Origin: an uncultured Hoeflea sp.
Lineage (GTDB): Bacteria > Pseudomonadota > Alphaproteobacteria > Rhizobiales > Rhizobiaceae
Direction of reading: 5' to 3'
Length of the DNA stretch: 64,000 nt
NCBI RefSeq assembly: GCF_947501405.1
Contig: NZ_CANMVK010000001.1
Location: 124,001 to 188,000, forward strand
Numbering within the stretch: the stretch's first letter is position 1; each line of letters opens with the position of its first letter. The notes beneath the pieces were generated by a model. It saw only the letters and a list, made by a program, of their open reading frames with translations. It made no database searches and was not told where the DNA came from. The position numbers and the translations under genes are program-made. Positions 53,910 through 63,201 of this stretch are shown here, in pieces.

Positions 53910-54136
53910 CTGGGACCGCCTGTTTTTCCGGCCGCGTCGCAGCCTGCGCGTCGTGCACAGGCGGACGGGGCGTCAACCCGTTGGCCCGCCTTTTAGCGGT
54001 GCTTACGATGATTGCAAGCGCACATGTTCCAAGGCCGCGATTTTTCTGTTGAATGATCGGCAATCTTGTTGCCGGCAAAGCGTCGCGATTGCCCTCGGGC
54101 AGCGGATTTAGCTGAGTACGGACGGGTGCGCTGCGG

Positions 54137-54769
54137 TCACAGGCCGCGCCAGTTTACATAGTCGTCGATCGAGCGGGTGGCGATGCGCTCCATCACATCG
54201 GCGGGCACTGCCGCCCAGGGGTCGCCGCTGCGGGCGGTCACGGATTCCTGCCCCTGGATGCGGTGCATCCGCGCCCCGGCCGGATCGAGGATGTCCCAGA
54301 CATAAAAGACCGTGGTCTGCCCGTCGAAGGTTTCGGCGGAGAAGTAGCCCTTGAGGACGTGATCGCCGCCGGTGTCGGCCGCGCTCAAGATCGCCAGACC
54401 GCGATTGCGGGCCTGAACGGCCAACTGCCGTGACAAGGGCGTGACCGCGTTCACCGGGGCTCCGATGACCGGGGTGAAGCGGATACGGCCGCGCACCTGA
54501 CCCGCGGGCAGCGATGCGGGCGTCGCAGAGGCGGGTGCGGCGGATCCGGGCGTAGCGGAGGCGGATTGGCCCGAAGCCGCATTGAGGGCCGGGCTCTGAG
54601 CCGAATTCAGGCCCGGTTCCGGGCTGATGGGCGCCACGCCGGGTTGCTGCGGCTGGTCGGCCGAAAGCCCATCGCCCGGAATTGGCTGCAATGTCTGTTC
54701 GGTACTGTTGCACCCGGTCAGCGTAATGGCCGCCAGACACAATGCGGCGATGATTTTGATGGCCTGCAT
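54137..54769 (-). CDS. predicted lipoprotein
   Basis: A 210-residue protein with a lipoprotein signal: hydrophobic residues 5-16 followed by LTGC, lipidated Cys20. Residues about 22-95 are low-complexity Pro/Ala/Ser/Gln, likely an extended linker. The C-terminal part (about 100-210) is folded, with GQTTVFYVWDILD and a final DDYVNWRGL. Conserved rhizobial lipoprotein of unknown function. Transcribed leftward after a gap from the M24 peptidase gene. Confidence 0.78.
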   Translation of the reverse strand: MQAIKIIAALCLAAITLTGCNSTEQTLQPIPGDGLSADQPQQPGVAPISPEPGLNSAQSPALNAASGQSASATPGSAAPASATPASLPAGQVRGRIRFTPVIGAPVNAVTPLSRQLAVQARNRGLAILSAADTGGDHVLKGYFSAETFDGQTTVFYVWDILDPAGARMHRIQGQESVTARSGDPWAAVPADVMERIATRSIDDYVNWRGL

Positions 54770-54844
54770 TCTGGTGTCCGCCCGTTTTCAGAGCCTTTTA
54801 TGAAATCCCGGAGGCGAACCTGTCAATCATTAGCCGCCACTGTC

Positions 54845-55996
54845 TCACACCGTGATGAGATCGAGCGGCTTGCCCGACAGCGAAACCGGTGCGTCAGCAG
54901 TGGTCAGATAGGTCTGTCCCAAGGTCATGGCGGTGTTGGATTCCGAATCCATGATGATCATGTGGACGAACAGCGTCATGTCCGGCGCGATCTCCAGCGG
55001 ATTGCCGGCGTGGAACATCTGGTGCTCCATCCAGCTCGGCGTAAACCGCGCGCCCAGCGAATATCCGCAGGCGTTGAGCCGGTGGCGCGTCAGCCCGCGT
55101 TCGTCCATCACATCGGCATGGGCGTCGAAGACCTCGCCGAAGCTGTGCCCGGGTCGCAGGATGGCGAGGATCGCGTCCAGCGCCTCGCGGCAGGCATCGT
55201 AAAGCTCGACATGGCGCGGTGTCGGTTCGCCAATCATCACGGTGCGCATCATGGCGGCGTGATAGTGAGCGTAGACTCCGGCCCATTCGAGCGTCAGCTG
55301 GTCTTTGGCCGACAGCGTCCTGCGCCCGGCCTTGTAGCGGCACAACAGCGCGTCCTCGCCCGAACCGATAATGAATTCATTGCCCGGGTAATCGCCGCCG
55401 CCGGCAAACACCGCGCCCTGCATGGCGGCCAGGATGTCGGCCTCGTTGGCGCCGGGCGCAATCAGCGGCATCGCCGCATCAAGCGCCGCATCGGCAAGTT
55501 CGGCGGCGCGGCGGGCATGGGCGATTTCCGCCGGGCTTTTGATCAGCCGCAGACGGCTGACCAGATAGGAGGCGTCGATCAGCTCGGCAAAGCTTTGCAA
55601 CTGGTTGTCGAGCTTGCGGCAATTGGCGCCGGTGAGGCCGTGGGTGTCGTACTCGACGCCGACGCGCTCGCCCAGAAGATCGAGATCGGAGAGCAGGTTT
55701 TTGAGATCCAATGCCGGATCGGCATTGGTGCGGTCAGTCCACACCACAATCTGTTCGATGGTGGAGGTGTGGCGCGCCTGGCGCAGATCCGCCGACCGGG
55801 TCAGCAAGGTCATGGAACCGTCGGCCTTGACCACCAGGCACTGGAAGAAACAGAAGCCGAAGGTGTCGTAGCCGGTGAGCCAATACATGCTTTCCTGAGC
55901 GAACAGCAGCATCGCATCGAGCTTTTCAGCCTGCATGCTTTCGGTCAGCTTGTGCAAACGGGCGTCATATTCCTCGCGTTCAAAATGCAGGGCCAT
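54845..55996 (-). CDS. M24-family metallopeptidase (Xaa-Pro type)
   Basis: A 383-residue creatinase/aminopeptidase-P-like protein. A creatinase N-terminal domain (1-140) is followed by the pita-bread domain. Metal ligands are expected in LTLEWAGVYAHYH, GHSFGEVFDAH and DMTLFVHMIIMDSE. The usual first Asp of the metal pair appears replaced by Glu/Trp in LEWAGV, so catalysis is unclear and it may be creatinase-like. ATG 55996 follows AAGGAGG. Its start overlaps the pgeF stop by 17 nt. Confidence 0.82.
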   Translation of the reverse strand: MALHFEREEYDARLHKLTESMQAEKLDAMLLFAQESMYWLTGYDTFGFCFFQCLVVKADGSMTLLTRSADLRQARHTSTIEQIVVWTDRTNADPALDLKNLLSDLDLLGERVGVEYDTHGLTGANCRKLDNQLQSFAELIDASYLVSRLRLIKSPAEIAHARRAAELADAALDAAMPLIAPGANEADILAAMQGAVFAGGGDYPGNEFIIGSGEDALLCRYKAGRRTLSAKDQLTLEWAGVYAHYHAAMMRTVMIGEPTPRHVELYDACREALDAILAILRPGHSFGEVFDAHADVMDERGLTRHRLNACGYSLGARFTPSWMEHQMFHAGNPLEIAPDMTLFVHMIIMDSESNTAMTLGQTYLTTADAPVSLSGKPLDLITV

Positions 55997-56798
55997 GGGC
56001 GTCCTCCTTGATGGCGATAGCGGAGATCTGTCGTCCGTAGTCGGGTTCATTGCGGTGGGTGGCGCGCCGGTAGGAGTACCATGCCTGCTCATCCGCATAG
56101 GTGCAGTGCGGCGTCATGTCGGCCTTGAGCCCGGCCGCCGCCAGCCGGTCGAGCGTGAACCGCCGCAGATCAAACAGCGCGTGGCCGGGCGTTGCGGACC
56201 CGGCGAAATAGGCCGCATGGGCCGGATCGCGTGCGACAAACCGGCCGACGAATTCCGGCCCGACCTCGTAATTGTCCTGGCTGATCGACGGGCCCAGCAC
56301 GGCAGAGATCCGGCCGCGCATGGCGCCCAGCCGCTCCATTGCCGCCACTGTGTTTTCCAGTACGCCGTCAAAGGCACCGCGCCAGCCCGCATGCGCCGCG
56401 CCGATGATGCCGGCCTCGGCGTCGGCAAACAGCACCGGGCCGCAATCGGCTGTGAGCACTCCGATCACCAGGCCCGGGGTATCGGTAACGATGGCGTCGG
56501 CCCTGGGGCGGTCGGCGGCGTTGTCGCGGGTGGCCACATGCACATCGGGCGAGTGGATCTGGTGAACGGTGACCAGATGGTCGGCATCCGCGCCGAACCA
56601 ACGGCTCACCCGCTGGCGGTTTTCCGTGACACGGGCCTGGTCGTCATTGGAGCCAAGGCCGACATTGAGCCCTTCATAGAGGCCGGAGGATACGCCGCCG
56701 GCGCGGCTGAAAAAGCCATGCGCGATGCGGCCGCCATCCGACGTCTCATCCAAAAGCGCGCTGCGGACCGGTTCCGGCCCGCGTCGATCAAGCGTCAT
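55980..56798 (-). CDS. pgeF: peptidoglycan editing factor / laccase-domain protein
   Basis: A 272-residue YfiH-family protein, thought to hydrolyse wrongly built peptidoglycan precursors in the cytosol and earlier labelled polyphenol oxidase. The three conserved metal-site residues are His82 (QIHS), Cys119 (TADCGP) and His136 (AHAGWRG). It sits between midA and the M24 gene. The order lgt-midA-pgeF recurs in many Rhizobiales. Confidence 0.92.
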   Translation of the reverse strand: MTLDRRGPEPVRSALLDETSDGGRIAHGFFSRAGGVSSGLYEGLNVGLGSNDDQARVTENRQRVSRWFGADADHLVTVHQIHSPDVHVATRDNAADRPRADAIVTDTPGLVIGVLTADCGPVLFADAEAGIIGAAHAGWRGAFDGVLENTVAAMERLGAMRGRISAVLGPSISQDNYEVGPEFVGRFVARDPAHAAYFAGSATPGHALFDLRRFTLDRLAAAGLKADMTPHCTYADEQAWYSYRRATHRNEPDYGRQISAIAIKEDAHGPAF

Positions 56799-56901
56799 GA
56801 TTTGGTCCTCCCGCCGGTCCCAAGGGAACGCCGAATCCGCTGCTCGTCCTCGATTGCGCGGCGATGGTGGCCATCCCGGATGCGTCTGTCAATTCGTCCA
56901 T

Positions 56902-58035
56902 TCAAGCGGCGGCAGGATCGAAGGGGGCGATTTTCGCCGCTGCGCCACTGATCGCCAGCACCTTGAACAGCGCACCCATACGGCCTTCACCTTCGCCAGC
57001 CAGCCGGTTGACGGCGTCGCGGATTGCCGCCTGGGCAAGCGCATCGCGGCCCGATCCGAGCGCGCCGGCGCGTTCGACCAGTCCCAGCCCGACCAGGAAT
57101 TCGCCCTGGCTCATCGGCTGGTGCACATGTGCGCCCATTGCCAGGGCCGCCTCGGCCAAGGCCTGAAAATCCACGTGACTTGTGAGATCGGCCTCACCGG
57201 GCCGGGCCAGCGGCGGATCGAATTCGTGCCGGTAAACGGCCTGCAGCGTATCGCCGAAACCGGTGATCAGATGGCCATAATCAATGGTGAGCGCAGTGCC
57301 GCCATCGCGCACCAGCTTGGCGGCGACCGCCTGCATGACAGCCGTGCGCGCCGGCGACAGCTCGAAGATCTCGCCCACCGGTGGCGCGCTTTCACCCTCA
57401 GGCAACAGCGAGGGGTCGAACCCGCCGGCGCCGACGCCAAACGCAAGCCGACCGTCGCGATCGAGCCCGACGACGCGTTCGCGAAAGCCTTCAGTGGTGT
57501 TGACGAACTGGTGGATCGGGATGGCGTCGAACAGCTCGTTGGCAACCATCAGGGTAAAACCATCGGGGATCTCTTCAAACGACATGTGCCAGGAGATCCG
57601 CTCCTTGATCCGCACCAGCGTCTGGCGCTGGACGTTGCGCAGCCGTTCGCTGGTTTCGACCATGTGGAAGGTGGCGTTTTTAAACAGATCCGGTGACAGC
57701 CTTGCGATCACCCGCAGCGCGTCCGACATCAGCGTGCCGCGGCCTGGCCCGATCTCGGCGATCCGCACGTTTGCGGGCGCGCCCTGGGCCTGCCAGGCAT
57801 GGACCAGAAACACGCCGATCATCTCGCCGAACAATTGCGAGACCTCGGGCGCGGTGATGAAATCGCCCGAACGGCCAAAGGGTTGCCGGCTCTGGTAATA
57901 GCCGTGCTGGGGATCGGCAAGGCACAACGCGAAGAAATCGGAAATCCGCATCGGGCCGCTTTGCTCGATGATCCCGGCGATCTTTTGCGCCAGAGGGGTC
58001 GGCGGGCGAGGCGGCGGGGCTTGAGGTGAGGTCAT
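56902..58035 (-). CDS. midA: MidA/NDUFAF7-type SAM-dependent methyltransferase
   Basis: A 377-residue class-I methyltransferase related to NDUFAF7, the arginine methyltransferase of mitochondrial complex-I assembly. FGRSGDFITAPEVSQLFGE precedes the SAM-binding EIGPGRGTLMSD, and NELFDAIPIHQF is also conserved. The bacterial role is not settled. ATG 58035 is chosen over the longer open frame because the conserved helix begins soon after it. It follows lgt by 26 nt and lies about 100 nt before pgeF. Confidence 0.9.
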   Translation of the reverse strand: MTSPQAPPPRPPTPLAQKIAGIIEQSGPMRISDFFALCLADPQHGYYQSRQPFGRSGDFITAPEVSQLFGEMIGVFLVHAWQAQGAPANVRIAEIGPGRGTLMSDALRVIARLSPDLFKNATFHMVETSERLRNVQRQTLVRIKERISWHMSFEEIPDGFTLMVANELFDAIPIHQFVNTTEGFRERVVGLDRDGRLAFGVGAGGFDPSLLPEGESAPPVGEIFELSPARTAVMQAVAAKLVRDGGTALTIDYGHLITGFGDTLQAVYRHEFDPPLARPGEADLTSHVDFQALAEAALAMGAHVHQPMSQGEFLVGLGLVERAGALGSGRDALAQAAIRDAVNRLAGEGEGRMGALFKVLAISGAAAKIAPFDPAAA

Positions 58036-58061
58036 GGGCGCGGGCCTTCCGGATCTGGTGC

Positions 58062-58895
58062 TCAGGCGCGCGATCTGGCCGTAAGCATCGCCCACAGCCC
58101 AATCAGGATCATCGGTGTGGACAGCACCATGCCCATGGTCAGCCAACCGCCGAACAGGTAACCGATATGGGCGTCGGGCTCGCGGAAGAACTCGACGAGA
58201 ATGCGCGACAGGGCGTATCCCGTAAAGAAACAGCCGGCGATCATGCCGGGGGATTTGAGCGCGCCTGCGCGGTAAATCAGCACTGCAAGCACGGCAAGCA
58301 GCAGCAGCCCTTCAAGCGCCGCCTCGTAAAGCTGGGTGGGATGCCGCGGAAACGGTCCGCCGGTCGGAAACACGAAGGCCCAGGGCACGTCGGTGAGTCG
58401 GCCCCAGAGTTCGGAATTGATGAAATTGGCAACCCGGCCGAAGAAGATCCCGACTGGAACCACGGCGCAGACGATGTCGAACAGGTTAAACAGCGGAATC
58501 GTATGTTTTCGGGCAAACAGGATCATGGCGAGAAGCGTGCCAAGAACGCCGCCGTGAAACGACATGCCGCCGTTCCAGATTTCAAAGGCACGCAGAGGAT
58601 TGGCAGCAACCGCGGCGAAATCGTAAAACAGGATATAGCCGATACGGCCGCCGGCGACGATGCCGATGGTGGCCCAAAGCAAAAAGTCATCGAGTTGCAG
58701 CGGTGTGACCGGGGATTTGCCGCCTGGCCAAAGCCGGTCATTGGCGGCCAGCCGCCTTGCGTAGCGCCAGCCCAAAAGGATGCCCACCACATAGGCCAGG
58801 CCGTACCAGCGGATCTGCACCGGACCGATGGCGAAGATGACCGGGTCGATGTCCGGGAAACTCATTAGCGAGAGCAAAGGGGCCATGTAGTCCAA
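58062..58895 (-). CDS. lgt: prolipoprotein diacylglyceryl transferase
   Basis: A 277-residue integral membrane enzyme that moves diacylglycerol from phosphatidylglycerol to the lipobox Cys of prolipoproteins. [35 protein letters not shown] and [14 protein letters not shown] are family signatures. A TTG start at 58895 is preferred, since AAGGA lies 7 nt upstream; ATG 58886 has no suitably spaced Shine-Dalgarno. It is the first gene of the leftward lgt-midA-pgeF-M24 series. Confidence 0.94.
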   Translation of the reverse strand: MDYMAPLLSLMSFPDIDPVIFAIGPVQIRWYGLAYVVGILLGWRYARRLAANDRLWPGGKSPVTPLQLDDFLLWATIGIVAGGRIGYILFYDFAAVAANPLRAFEIWNGGMSFHGGVLGTLLAMILFARKHTIPLFNLFDIVCAVVPVGIFFGRVANFINSELWGRLTDVPWAFVFPTGGPFPRHPTQLYEAALEGLLLLAVLAVLIYRAGALKSPGMIAGCFFTGYALSRILVEFFREPDAHIGYLFGGWLTMGMVLSTPMILIGLWAMLTARSRA

Positions 58896-59122
58896 TGCGC
58901 AGTCCTTCCCGCCAGACCGGCCATTTTTGGCCCGTCCAGTAGATTGCCGCGGCGTTGAGGCTGTTTTGGGGCCGGCCGCGTGGGGTTTTGCTCCTCTGAC
59001 ATGTCATACGGGCTTTGCGCAAGGCTTGCGGCATTTGAGCTGCTTGCAACTGCGGGCCGGAGCGCTTACCTCAATTTGAGCAAATGGACATTTCATGCAG
59101 CGCCAAAGCAGGGATGACGATC

Positions 59123-59443
59123 ATGAACAGCGGACCCAACCGGCTTCTCGATGAACTTGCCAAACTGATGACCGATGCGGCGGGTGCCGCCCAGGGCGTG
59201 CGGCGGGAGGCAGAGACCGCCATACAGGCGCAGCTCGAGCGGATGCTTAACTCGATGGACCTGGTCAAACGCGAGGAATTCGAGGCGGTTCGCGACATGG
59301 CGATCAAGGCGCGTGAGGAAAATGATGCGCTTGCGGCTCGGCTCGAAGCGCTCGAGGCCAAAGGTGCGGAAAAGCCCGCCGCCAAGGCCCGCGCAGCGGC
59401 AAAACCGGCCGCAGCCAAACGGGCGGCCTCCAAGAAGACCTGA
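59123..59443 (+). CDS. UbiK-like accessory factor (BMFP domain)
   Basis: A 106-residue helical protein with the BMFP/UbiK pattern: RLLDELAKLMTDAAGAAQGV, then a middle helix LERMLNSMDLVKREEFEAVRDMA, and a coiled coil. The C-terminal third is Ala/Lys-rich (AKARAAAKPAAAKRAASKK). UbiK aids ubiquinone synthesis under aerobic conditions in E. coli and other bacteria. ATG 59123 is preferred to the upstream ATG 59114, for which AGGG is too close. Confidence 0.8.
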   Translation: MNSGPNRLLDELAKLMTDAAGAAQGVRREAETAIQAQLERMLNSMDLVKREEFEAVRDMAIKAREENDALAARLEALEAKGAEKPAAKARAAAKPAAAKRAASKKT

Positions 59444-59777
59444 GCGGGCCGTTTGCCGAATTTTTTTTGCACAGGTTTTCCACCGCTGGCCAAACTTCAA
59501 AAAGCCTTTTGCGTGAGTCGGTTATGAGTCACGGCGGAATCAGTTTCGAAGCTCGGTCCACAGGCTCTCCCTGACAAAATGCGATCGGGGGACTGGCGCT
59601 CCGACTCTGCATTTATACACTGATTCTAAATGATGATTCGGATCGGGCGGCAAACGGCCCCGGTGGCGGTCGCGGTTGCGAGGCCCCAGGGGAGCGGTTC
59701 GGATTTGCAAGAAAAACAGCTTTGGCATCCCTTTGCACTGAGCGGGGCGTCGGAGCGGCAAGGGAACCAGGTGGGGC
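59444..59777. other. 334-nt spacer with six GANTC sites
   Basis: This stretch between the ubiK-like and YbjN genes has no credible gene. It carries six GANTC sequences at 59515, 59526, 59537, 59603, 59622 and 59635, the target of the CcrM methyltransferase. The first three are spaced 11 nt apart. The YbjN promoter must lie here, so its methylation state could affect expression during the cell cycle. Confidence 0.6.
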
Positions 59778-60278
59778 ATGAATCTTAGCAATTACGAGTT
59801 CGAACGGCACTCCAATCCGGTGGACATGATCGAATTCGTCGCAGCGGCCAATGATTGGACTTTCGAACGTTCTGGCGAGCACGAAATCGCCATGACCGTG
59901 GAAGGCCACTGGACCGACTATCATGTCTCCTTTTCCTGGATGGAGGATTGCGAGGCACTGCACATCGCCAGCGCCTTCGATATCAAGGTTCCCGACACCC
60001 GCGTCACCGAGGTGATGCGGCTGCTGTCTCACGTCAATGGTCAGGTGCTGATGGGACATTTCGATCTGTGGCAGCAGGAAAGCGTCATCATCTTCCGCCA
60101 GTCGCTGCTGCTGGCCGGCGGAGCCGAGCCGACCAACCGTCAGGTCGAGGTGCTGTTGTCCAACGCGCTCGATTCTTGCGAGGCCTATTTCCAGGCATTC
60201 CAGTTCGTGGTCTGGTCGGGCATGGACTCCCGCTCGGCGATCGAGGCGGTGATGTTCGAAACCCGCGGCGAGGCCTGA
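59778..60278 (+). CDS. YbjN-domain protein
   Basis: A 166-residue protein with the YbjN pattern: NPVDMIEFVAAANDWTFER, ALHIASAFDIKVP and SHVNGQVLMGHFDLW. The fold is related to the type-III secretion chaperone shape, and the family is linked to stress and motility phenotypes in enterics; the rhizobial role is unknown. ATG 59778 is preceded by GGTGGGGC. proC begins 1 nt after its stop, so the two are co-transcribed. Confidence 0.83.
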   Translation: MNLSNYEFERHSNPVDMIEFVAAANDWTFERSGEHEIAMTVEGHWTDYHVSFSWMEDCEALHIASAFDIKVPDTRVTEVMRLLSHVNGQVLMGHFDLWQQESVIIFRQSLLLAGGAEPTNRQVEVLLSNALDSCEAYFQAFQFVVWSGMDSRSAIEAVMFETRGEA

Positions 60279-60279
60279 C

Positions 60280-61092
60280 ATGATCTCGCCTTCCGCTCCC
60301 CTGGTGCTCATCGGTGCGGGCAATATGGGCGGCGCGATGCTGGCGGGCTGGCTCGACGCGGGCACCGATCCCGCGGCTATTCTGGTGGTCGATCCCAAAC
60401 CTTCCGAGATCCTTTCGGCGCGGCTTGCCGAGGCCGGCGTTCGGGTGGTGGCAGGCCCGCCCGAGGGCGTTGTCGCCGGCGTGTTGATGCTGGCGGTCAA
60501 GCCGCAATTGATGGAAGCGGTGCTGCCGGGGCTCAAGCCACTGGTGGGGCCGGAGACCGTCAGCCTGTCGATCGCGGCGGGCAAAACAATCGCGTTTTTT
60601 GAAAGCCATCTCGGCGGCGCCGTGGTGCGCTCGATCCCCAACACCCCGGCCATGGTCGGGCGGGGGATCACCGGTGCGGTCGCCAATGCCTCGGTCAGTT
60701 CGGAGGCCAAAGCCGAGATCGACCGGCTGCTGTCGGTCTGCGGGCCGGTGGAGTGGCTTGAGGATGAAGCGCAGATTGATGCGGTGACGGCGGTGTCGGG
60801 CAGTGGCCCGGCCTATGTGTTTTATCTCGTCGAGTGCATGGCGGAGGCAGGCCGTAAACTGGGCCTGCCGGCGGACCTCGCCATGCGGCTCGCTCGCGCG
60901 ACCGTGACGGGGGCCGGTGAATTGATGCACCGGTCTCCGGACGGCGCGGCCAAGCTTCGCCAGAATGTCACCTCGCCCAATGGCACCACCGCGGCGGCGC
61001 TTGAGGTGCTGATGGCGGACGAGGCCATGCAGCCGCTGTTTGACGCGGCGCTCAAGGCGGCAGCCGACCGCTCGCGGGAACTTGCCGGTTAA
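60280..61092 (+). CDS. proC: pyrroline-5-carboxylate reductase
   Basis: A 270-residue NAD(P)H-dependent enzyme that makes proline from pyrroline-5-carboxylate. The Rossmann loop is LIGAGNMGGAML near the start, and SVSGSGPAYVF and the C-terminal NVTSPNGTTAAALEVL match the ProC signature. It directly follows the YbjN-domain gene (1-nt gap). Confidence 0.95.
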   Translation: MISPSAPLVLIGAGNMGGAMLAGWLDAGTDPAAILVVDPKPSEILSARLAEAGVRVVAGPPEGVVAGVLMLAVKPQLMEAVLPGLKPLVGPETVSLSIAAGKTIAFFESHLGGAVVRSIPNTPAMVGRGITGAVANASVSSEAKAEIDRLLSVCGPVEWLEDEAQIDAVTAVSGSGPAYVFYLVECMAEAGRKLGLPADLAMRLARATVTGAGELMHRSPDGAAKLRQNVTSPNGTTAAALEVLMADEAMQPLFDAALKAAADRSRELAG

Positions 61093-61169
61093 GCCCGGGA
61101 AGGATTTAACTCCGCTTGCATATCTATGAACGCGCAGCCTCGTTGCCGCGCTCGCATCGGGGTGTTCGC

Positions 61170-61511
61170 ATGAGCCAGATCATCAGTTGGGATGATTTCG
61201 AAAAGGTCGATATCAGGCTGGGCACGGTGGTCGCCGCCGAACCGTTCCCGGAGGCGCGCAAGCCGGCCTTCAAGTTGCGGATCGATTTCGGCCCGGAAAT
61301 AGGCGAGAAGAAATCTTCGGCGCAGATCACCGCGCATTACACGCCCGGCGAACTGGTCGGGCGGCAGGTTCTCGCGGTGGTCAATTTCCCGCCGCGGCAG
61401 ATCGGACCGTTCATGTCCGAGGTGCTGACGCTGGGCTTTGCCGATGACAAGGGCGATATTGTGCTGGCTGCAGTGAACAAGCCGGCACCCGATGGCGCAA
61501 GGCTGATGTAG
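61170..61511 (+). CDS. csaA: tRNA-binding domain protein CsaA
   Basis: A 113-residue OB-fold protein of the CsaA/Trbp111 family. ISWDDFEKVDIRLGTVVAAE, KLRIDFGPEIGEKKSSAQIT and QVLAVVNFPPRQIG match it closely. CsaA is a dimeric RNA-binding, chaperone-like protein. ATG 61170 is preferred to the longer frame because the family begins there. It is convergent with the kinase gene. Confidence 0.93.
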   Translation: MSQIISWDDFEKVDIRLGTVVAAEPFPEARKPAFKLRIDFGPEIGEKKSSAQITAHYTPGELVGRQVLAVVNFPPRQIGPFMSEVLTLGFADDKGDIVLAAVNKPAPDGARLM

Positions 61512-61538
61512 CGCCCCATCCGGGTTTCTTTCTTGCCG

Positions 61539-62921
61539 TTACACCGGCAATCGTACGGTGGCGCGCAGGCCGCCCATGGCGCTGTCGGACAGGGTGACGT
61601 CGCCGCCGTGGCTGCGGGCAATGTCGCGCACGATGGCGAGCCCCAGCCCGGTGCCGCTTTCATCCTGGTTGCGGGCCTCGTCGAGCCGGTAGAACGGCCG
61701 GAACACGTCCTCGCGCGCCTCGGCGGGAATACCCGGCCCGTCATCGTCGATGGCGATGGTCAGCCATTTGCCGCGGTTCTGGGCGTGGATGGTAACGGCG
61801 TCTGCGTGCCTGCAGGCATTGGAAACCAGATTGGTCAAAAGCCTGGCAAACGCATTCGGCCGGACATTGATCTCGTCATCGCCCTCCACGGTCACGGTGA
61901 CTTCGGCACCGTGCAGGCGGCCGTCGGCGGCGGTCTTTTCCACGGTTGACCGCAGGCTGAGCGCGCCGACATCCTCCTCGGCCTCGCCACGGGCGAAAGA
62001 GAGGTAGCTGTCGAGCATCGACTGCATGTCGTCGATGTCCTTGTTGAGCGCGTCGAGTTCGGGGCCGTCGGCAGCCAGCGCCAGTTGCAGGCGGAAGCGG
62101 GTCAGGATGGTGCGGAGATCGTGGCTGACGCCCGAGAGCATCGCCGTGCGCTGCTCGATCTGACGTTCGATGCGCTCGCGCATCTTGATGAAGGCCAGTC
62201 CGGCGCGGCGGACTTCATCGGCGCCGCGCGGCCGGAAATCGTCGGGCATGCGTTGGCCTTTGCCGAAGCTTTCCGCCGCCTGCGTGAGTTTCAGGATGGG
62301 GCGGATCTGACCGCGCAAAAACAGGATCGCGATGAACAACAGCACCAGCGAGGTGCCGACCATCCACAACAGGAAGATATGGGTGTTGGAGGCGTAGGCC
62401 TGGCTGCGCTTGGCAAAGACCCGCAGGATGCTGTCAGTGAGCTTGATGCGGATTTCGACAATGTTGGAATTGCCCACCGTATCGATAAAGAACGGCAACT
62501 GGATCTGTCGGGTGATCTCTTCGGAAAGAATCTGGTCGAGGATCGAGAAAAACGGCTTCGGTCTGGGCGGCGGCAGTTCTCCGGCCGGCTCGATGGCGAT
62601 GGAGAGATCGAGCCGTTCGCGGGCGATGCGGATGATTTCCTCATTGGCGCTGGCTTGCGGAAAGCTGTCGAGCACATCGATGATTGCGGCAATGTCGCGG
62701 GTCACCGCCATCGACAGCCGCTGGGTCACGGTCTGCCAGTGCCGCTCCATGAACACAAAGGCGATCACCGACTGCAACAGCACCACGGGGATGATGATGA
62801 TCAGCAGCGTTCGGGCATAGAGCCGGGTGGGGATGCGCTTGGTGAACCAGCGGGTGAATCGGCGAAACCCACTGGGCGGATAGCGCTCATATTCGCGGCG
62901 GATGGAATCGATGCTGGTCAT
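61539..62921 (-). CDS. EnvZ-like sensor histidine kinase
   Basis: A 460-residue sensor kinase. TM1 at about 37-58, a periplasmic domain, TM2 at about 184-204, then HAMP (205-257). The phospho-accepting His267 is in SHDLRTILTRF, where the usual Pro after LRT is Ile. The ATPase has N (LVSNACRHA), G1 (DDDGPGIP) and G2 (GTGLGLAIV) boxes. No response regulator lies in the window, so its partner is encoded elsewhere. ATG 62921 is chosen from the family start; the frame extends 19 codons upstream. Confidence 0.9.
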   Translation of the reverse strand: MTSIDSIRREYERYPPSGFRRFTRWFTKRIPTRLYARTLLIIIIPVVLLQSVIAFVFMERHWQTVTQRLSMAVTRDIAAIIDVLDSFPQASANEEIIRIARERLDLSIAIEPAGELPPPRPKPFFSILDQILSEEITRQIQLPFFIDTVGNSNIVEIRIKLTDSILRVFAKRSQAYASNTHIFLLWMVGTSLVLLFIAILFLRGQIRPILKLTQAAESFGKGQRMPDDFRPRGADEVRRAGLAFIKMRERIERQIEQRTAMLSGVSHDLRTILTRFRLQLALAADGPELDALNKDIDDMQSMLDSYLSFARGEAEEDVGALSLRSTVEKTAADGRLHGAEVTVTVEGDDEINVRPNAFARLLTNLVSNACRHADAVTIHAQNRGKWLTIAIDDDGPGIPAEAREDVFRPFYRLDEARNQDESGTGLGLAIVRDIARSHGGDVTLSDSAMGGLRATVRLPV

Positions 62922-63201
62922 GGCTGTCGGCCTCCCGCGCTGTGCGGTGGTGCGTGGTGGTCGTTTGGTTATAGCCAAGCTCGGCGCGGATGGGTAGCAA
63001 CAACCGGCTGCGCGACCGCAGCTTTACGGGTACCTGCCGCGACCCTGCTCAAAATCCGCGTCCGGCCGCCGCATAGGTGACGGGAAGCCGACGCGAGAAC
63101 GCAAAAACGCGGGTGTTTGCATGCAATCGCCCAATCGGGGCTTGCAAAGGGAGGCAATAGACCCATCTAATCGGGACTGTTCTGGGAGGGGCAAGACAAA
63201 G

